Shown: in pieces, positions 6,988 through 9,987 of the stretch
Numbering within the stretch: position 1 is the stretch's first letter
Layout: every line of letters starts with the position of its first letter
DNA from: JAADHY01 sp964428935
GTDB lineage: Bacteria > Planctomycetota > Planctomycetia > Planctomycetales > Planctomycetaceae
NCBI GenBank assembly: GCA_964428935.1
Contig: CAYSAG010000192.1
Location: 1 to 9,987, forward strand
Direction: 5' to 3'
DNA length: 9,987 bases
Program-made: the position numbers and the translations under genes
The notes under the pieces: model-generated
Told to the model about the DNA's origin: nothing
What the model saw: the letters and a program-made list of their open reading frames with translations, nothing else
Database searches by the model: none

Positions 6988-7115
6988 GCTGGCCCGCCCG
7001 CCCGCGGCAAGCCCCGGTTGGTTCAAGCTGGACTTGGAGCGGACCCAGCGGCCGCGCGGACTGCGAACCCGCTCCGCTAAGCCGGGCGAAGGGCGGCAGC
7101 GCGGGCGGGCCAAGC
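6988..7115 (+). repeat. Nested inverted repeats, possible structured RNA or terminator
   Basis: TGGCCCGCCCGC (6990-7001) is perfectly complementary to GCGGGCGGGCCA (7101-7112), and two more pairs can form with one base bulged (6988-6989 with 7114-7115). Inside, CCCGG (7013-7017) can pair with CCGGG (7082-7086), and GAGCGG (7037-7042) with CCGCTC (7069-7074); the centre contains the palindrome CCGCGCGG. All three pairings are compatible with one long folded RNA of about 128 bases. It starts 18 bases after the rtcB stop. It may be a 3' untranslated structure, a terminator or a small RNA. GC-rich DNA makes short stems common, but the outer 12-base match is notable. Confidence 0.4.
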
Positions 7116-7140
7116 GGTCTTCTGGGGCGGCTGTCAAGTA

Positions 7141-7153
7141 GTTCCGTTGGAAC
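7141..7153 (+). repeat. Short hairpin upstream of the membrane-anchored gene
   Basis: GTTCC and GGAAC form a perfect 5-base-pair stem with a 3-base loop, about 40 bases before ATG 7194. Its role is unknown and chance is possible. Confidence 0.2.
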
Positions 7154-7193
7154 GGGTCGGGGGAGGCACGGGCGCCGGTGGAGAGTTGTGGTC

Positions 7194-7817
7194 ATGAATT
7201 TGGTTGCCGAGCTGCTTCGGCTGTTCGAGCGAGCGGCGGCTCGCCCTGAGTCTCGCTGGCTGGTGGTGCTTGTGGCTCTGTGGATTGTCGTCCGAGTTGT
7301 GGCGCGGCTGTTGCGGGAACGGGAGCCGAAGCCGTCGTCCAGCGAGCCGACCGAAGCGACAGTGGACTTGGAGCGGTTGTCGCTGCCGTTGCCCGTGGAC
7401 GGCGCGGCCTCGCCTCTTCGCCTCTACCACTTGCCGGCCCGACTGGCGTTGGTGGTCGTTGCGCCGCTGGGGCGGGAGAGCGAAGTGGTCGAGGTCGACT
7501 GCGTCCCGGTGCTGCTGGACCGGTCCGTCCCTGGACTGGGCCGACTCTTTGACCGCACGCGACCGAAAACGGTGGTCTGGCCGGTGCAGGTCAGTGCAGC
7601 CGGGTTCGCTCGACGATTGGCCACCTGGCTGACCGCAAACGGGCGCTCGCTAAAAAATTCGCCGTGGACAGTCGTCGTGGGCCGGTCCAGCGCCGACGAC
7701 CGCCACTACCTGCTCGGACTGGTTCTGCGAACCGAACAGCCCACGCAGTTGGAAGTGGTTGAGGTCGACTCGCCCTACAAGTGGCTGGACACTGTCCGAC
7801 TGGCTGAAGTGTCGTGA
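7194..7817 (+). CDS. Single-pass membrane-anchored protein of unknown function
   Basis: I cannot assign a function. The protein has 207 residues from ATG 7194, which has GGAGAG at 7180-7185 in front of it. Upstream codons in the same frame are intergenic in character, so longer versions are unlikely. A hydrophobic segment at about 22-40 (WLVVLVALWIVVRVVARLL) would anchor it in the membrane. It is followed by a charged linker (41-62), then a soluble domain (63-207) with LRLYHLPARLALVVVAPLGR, VPGLGRLFDRTRP, WPVQVSAAGFARRLATWL and a C-terminal stretch ending in YKWLDTVRLAEV. These patterns recall conserved hypothetical proteins of planctomycetes, which I judge from memory only. There are no catalytic motifs that I recognise. 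The hydrolase gene follows 53 bases later on the same strand, so the two may be cotranscribed. Confidence 0.8.
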   Translation: MNLVAELLRLFERAAARPESRWLVVLVALWIVVRVVARLLREREPKPSSSEPTEATVDLERLSLPLPVDGAASPLRLYHLPARLALVVVAPLGRESEVVEVDCVPVLLDRSVPGLGRLFDRTRPKTVVWPVQVSAAGFARRLATWLTANGRSLKNSPWTVVVGRSSADDRHYLLGLVLRTEQPTQLEVVEVDSPYKWLDTVRLAEVS

Positions 7818-7829
7818 CGGGCAGCACGC

Positions 7830-7851
7830 GGGTCGGTTGACCCTTCAGCCG
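7830..7851 (+). repeat. Mutually exclusive small hairpins before the hydrolase gene
   Basis: GGGTC (7830-7834) pairs with GACCC (7839-7843) around GGTT. Alternatively CGGTTGA (7834-7840) pairs with TCAGCCG (7845-7851) around CCCT, using one G-U pair. Both cannot form at once. They end 9 bases before the AGGAG ribosome binding site (7861-7865), so they could modulate translation; chance is a fair alternative. Confidence 0.2.
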
Positions 7852-7870
7852 ACGACGAAAAGGAGCGTCC

Positions 7871-8872
7871 ATGCCAGCCAAACCGGGGATTTCCACAACG
7901 TGGGCGGCACTGAACGCGCTGGCGGCCGAATGGACTCGGAACGTGGAGCGGAAGCTGCACCGCCAGTACTGGCGCGTGCGGAATTTCCTGCAGATTCCCA
8001 GCGACGAACAGGTGCGACGTCGGCTGCCGCCGGGAGTGGAGTTTTTCCCCAACTTGGCCTACCGAGCCGGCGACAGCAAGGCTTGGCGCTTGGACTTGGT
8101 CGTTCCTCGGGACCGAAGCGGACCGCCTCGTCCGGCCATTGTTTTCATTCACGGAGGCGGGTGGCGGACCGGGGACAAACGCCGGGGCTACTTCCTGCAC
8201 GGAGCCATTTGCTACGCCAGCAAAGGGTACGTCACGGCCACAGTGAACTACCGGCTCACGGACGAAGCTCCGTTCCCGGCCTGCTTCCACGACATTCGGT
8301 GTGCCATTCGTTGGCTTCGAGCTCACGCCGCTCACTACCACCTGGACCCGAGCCGAATCGGTGCGTACGGTAATTCTGCCGGCGCTCACCTTGCGGCGCT
8401 GGCTGCGCTGGTCCCGCAGGAAATGACATTTGACGACGACGGGCCGTTGCAGGAGTACGCCAGCGACTTGCAGGCCGTGTGCGTGTCGGCGCTGCCGGCG
8501 GACTTCACCAACTGGAGCGTGCGCGGGTGGGCGGCGTTTCTGAAGTACAGCCTGCTGGCTGGGCCGGAGGAAACGTTTCCCGAGCGGGCTCGGCTAGCGT
8601 CGCCCATTTCGTACGTCCGGCCGGACGCTCCACCGTTCCTGGTCATTCACGGAGCCATGGACTTGACGGTTCCGGTGGCTCAAGCGGACCGTTTTGTCGA
8701 AGCCCTGCGGCTGGCCGGCGCTCGCGACGTGACGTACCTGCGTTTCTCGGGCCAAGGCCACACCGTGTTCAACGCCTGTGCGGACGAGACGTACCCGGCC
8801 ATGGAAGCGTTCTTCCGCCGAACGCTGCAGGCCCAGCAACCGGTTGCAGAAAAAACGGGAGGCTGGTCATGA
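7871..8872 (+). CDS. Alpha/beta hydrolase, BD-FAE / hormone-sensitive lipase-like esterase
   Basis: This is a serine esterase or carbohydrate esterase of the alpha/beta hydrolase fold, 333 residues long. Key motifs are in the expected order: oxyanion hole HGGGW (94-98), nucleophile elbow GNSAG with Ser169 (167-171), acid Asp264 in HGAMDLTVPV, and the catalytic His297 in GQGHTVFN. The region VNYRLTDEAPFPACFHDIRCAIRWLRAHAAHYHLDPSRIG is typical of this group. The substrate is not evident; relatives cleave acyl, feruloyl or acetyl esters. No signal peptide is visible, since the N-terminal 45 residues are charged and lack a hydrophobic core, so it is probably cytoplasmic. ATG 7871 has AGGAG (7861-7865) five bases upstream. 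Its stop overlaps the start of the DUF1598 gene (ATGA at 8869-8872), implying translational coupling. Confidence 0.92.
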   Translation: MPAKPGISTTWAALNALAAEWTRNVERKLHRQYWRVRNFLQIPSDEQVRRRLPPGVEFFPNLAYRAGDSKAWRLDLVVPRDRSGPPRPAIVFIHGGGWRTGDKRRGYFLHGAICYASKGYVTATVNYRLTDEAPFPACFHDIRCAIRWLRAHAAHYHLDPSRIGAYGNSAGAHLAALAALVPQEMTFDDDGPLQEYASDLQAVCVSALPADFTNWSVRGWAAFLKYSLLAGPEETFPERARLASPISYVRPDAPPFLVIHGAMDLTVPVAQADRFVEALRLAGARDVTYLRFSGQGHTVFNACADETYPAMEAFFRRTLQAQQPVAEKTGGWS

Positions 8873-9936
8873 GCGGTTGGAAAAGTCATTCGTGGGGCTT
8901 GGGGCCGGTGGCTGTGCGTCTGGCCGCGTTTTGCGCAGCTTGGCTGGTCGGAACGCTGCCAGCCGTCGCTCAGTTCGGCTTCGGCGGAACGTTCGGTGGC
9001 GGCATTGCTCCCGGGCTCGGAGGCGGTTTCGGCGGCGGCCTCGGCGTGGGAGTCGGTGGCGGCGGAATTGGACTGGGTGGACTAGGCGGCGGTGGAATCG
9101 GAGCCGGCGGCGGGGGAAACTTCCCAGCGGGAATTTCGATTGACGCCGACGGGGTCGTGCGGTCTGTCTCTAGAGCCCGCTCGTCCACCTTGTCCAAGAA
9201 ACGGCTGGAAGCGTTGGCCCGGAAGAGCCTGCCCAGCGACCTGAACCAGCCCAGTCCCATGCGAAAGGTCTCTCTGGTTCGGCTCGAACAGGCTTGCCAA
9301 AGGTACGCCGACGAAAAGGTGGTCGCTCCGCTGGACATTCAATTCCTGGCCGGCCTGCAACGCATTGACTACGTTTTCGTCGACCCGGACGGCGGTGACC
9401 TCATTTTGGCCGGACCGGCCGAGGGCTTTGCGCCCGACGCGTTCGGTCGAATGGTCGGTGTGACGACCGGCCGTCCACCGATTCGCATTGACGACCTGAT
9501 TGTGGCGTTGCGCAGTGTCCGCCGGGGCGGAGAAATCGGTTGCTCCATTGACCCGGTGCCCGAGCGGCTGGCCGCTCTCAAACGCTACTTGGCTCGACAC
9601 AGCTCACCGTCGTCCGTGGCCGGCATTCAACGGCGGTTCCGCGAAATGGCCCGAGTGCTGGGAATGCAGAAGGTGTCGGTGTGGGGCGTTCCGCCCGACT
9701 CGCACTTCGCCCAGGTGCTGGTCGAAGCCGACTACCGCATGAAGCAGATTTCCATTGGACGAGTTCGCCCGCCGGTGCGGGGGCTGGTGAGCCACTTGTC
9801 GTTGATTCGTCCGGGTGCCAACACGCTGCAGCGCTGGTGGTTCGTGCCGCTGTACGACGCCTTGTACCGGTCTGAGGACGGACTGGCCTACCAAATCGAA
9901 GGCCAGCGAGCTCAGTTGTTGGCCGAACAAGAGCTG
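8869..9936 (+). CDS. Exported Gly-rich DUF1598 protein, 3'-truncated by contig end
   Basis: A secreted or periplasmic protein of unknown function; I recognise the DUF1598 domain, a family known to me only from planctomycetes. The first 34 residues look like a signal peptide (hydrophobic core about 16-30, likely cleavage after AVA, 32-34). Residues 35-83 are a low-complexity Gly-rich stretch. The conserved domain follows, with FVDPDGGDLILAGPAEGF (170-187), IGCSIDP (223-229), VWGVPPDSHFAQVLVEADYR (271-290) and RWWFVPLYDALYRSEDGLAY (322-341). The ATG is preceded by GGGAGG (8857-8862) and overlaps the hydrolase stop by 4 bases, so the two are probably translated together. The gene is cut: genomic sequence ends at codon 356 (9934-9936), and the C-terminus is missing. 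The frame continues open through the adapter to 9987, adding a false tail (RSEEHTSELKSPEAISY) that must not be annotated as protein. Confidence 0.9.
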
Positions 9937-9987
9937 AGATCGGAAGAGCACACGTCTGAACTCAAGTCACCTGAAGCTATCTCGTAT
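9937..9987 (+). other. Illumina TruSeq adapter with index and P7 start (artefact)
   Basis: Bases 9937-9970 match the 34-base TruSeq adapter that begins AGATCGGAAGAGC, with one substitution (A for C at 9964). They are followed by the 8-base sequence CTGAAGCT (9971-9978), which equals TruSeq HT i7 index D707, and by ATCTCGTAT (9979-9987), the start of the P7 segment. The order adapter, index, P7 is exactly that of read-through into the 3' adapter. The bases are not genomic and should be trimmed. Confidence 0.98.

Noticed and set aside
7017..7033. Possible tRNA-like T arm (TTCAAGC loop) after rtcB.
   Set aside because: The five bases on each side do not form a stem, so there is no tRNA or tRNA-like domain here.
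5846..7195. A 449-codon minus-strand frame over rtcB, and a 317-codon one over the archease gene (4772-5725).
   Set aside because: Both are in the antisense codon register of strongly supported genes and arise from the same codon bias.
9604..9951. A 115-codon minus-strand frame over the DUF1598 gene.
   Set aside because: It is a shadow of the DUF1598 gene, and its first residues are coded by adapter sequence.

Overview
This window is GC-rich and every convincing gene is on the + strand. It most likely comes from a member of the Planctomycetota. The best evidence is the last gene, an exported DUF1598 protein, a family I know only from planctomycetes. The small membrane-anchored gene at 7194-7817 also resembles conserved planctomycete proteins of unknown function. 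The order cannot be fixed from the sequence.

Layout: (1) 3' end of ruvB (<2-676), Holliday-junction motor. (2) A 600-base gene-free stretch (677-1276) with a hairpin after ruvB, two near-identical palindromes of the form CTGSCA-N3-TGGCAG, and a sigma-54-like motif. (3) clpB (1277-3916), a complete disaggregase. (4) A strong hairpin (3983-4015), then a DUF1614 membrane protein (4067-4792) followed at once by two small hairpins. (5) An archease gene and rtcB (5036-6970), an RNA-ligase activator/ligase pair. (6) A gap with nested inverted repeats (about 6988-7115). (7) A probable operon: a single-pass membrane protein of unknown function (7194-7817), an alpha/beta hydrolase (7871-8872) and a DUF1598 protein (8869-9936, cut off). 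The last two share an ATGA overlap.

The last 51 bases (9937-9987) are not genomic. They are Illumina TruSeq adapter followed by an 8-base index and the start of the P7 segment. The contig ends in read-through, and the final reading frame runs into adapter, giving a false C-terminal tail.

Functionally the window mixes housekeeping maintenance (recombination, protein disaggregation, RNA ligation/repair) with lineage-specific envelope genes of unknown role. I see no CRISPR array, insertion sequence, tRNA or rRNA, and no clear new defence or mobile system. The points most worth following up are the paired palindromes upstream of clpB, the structured gap after rtcB, and the unknown-function trio at the 3' end.
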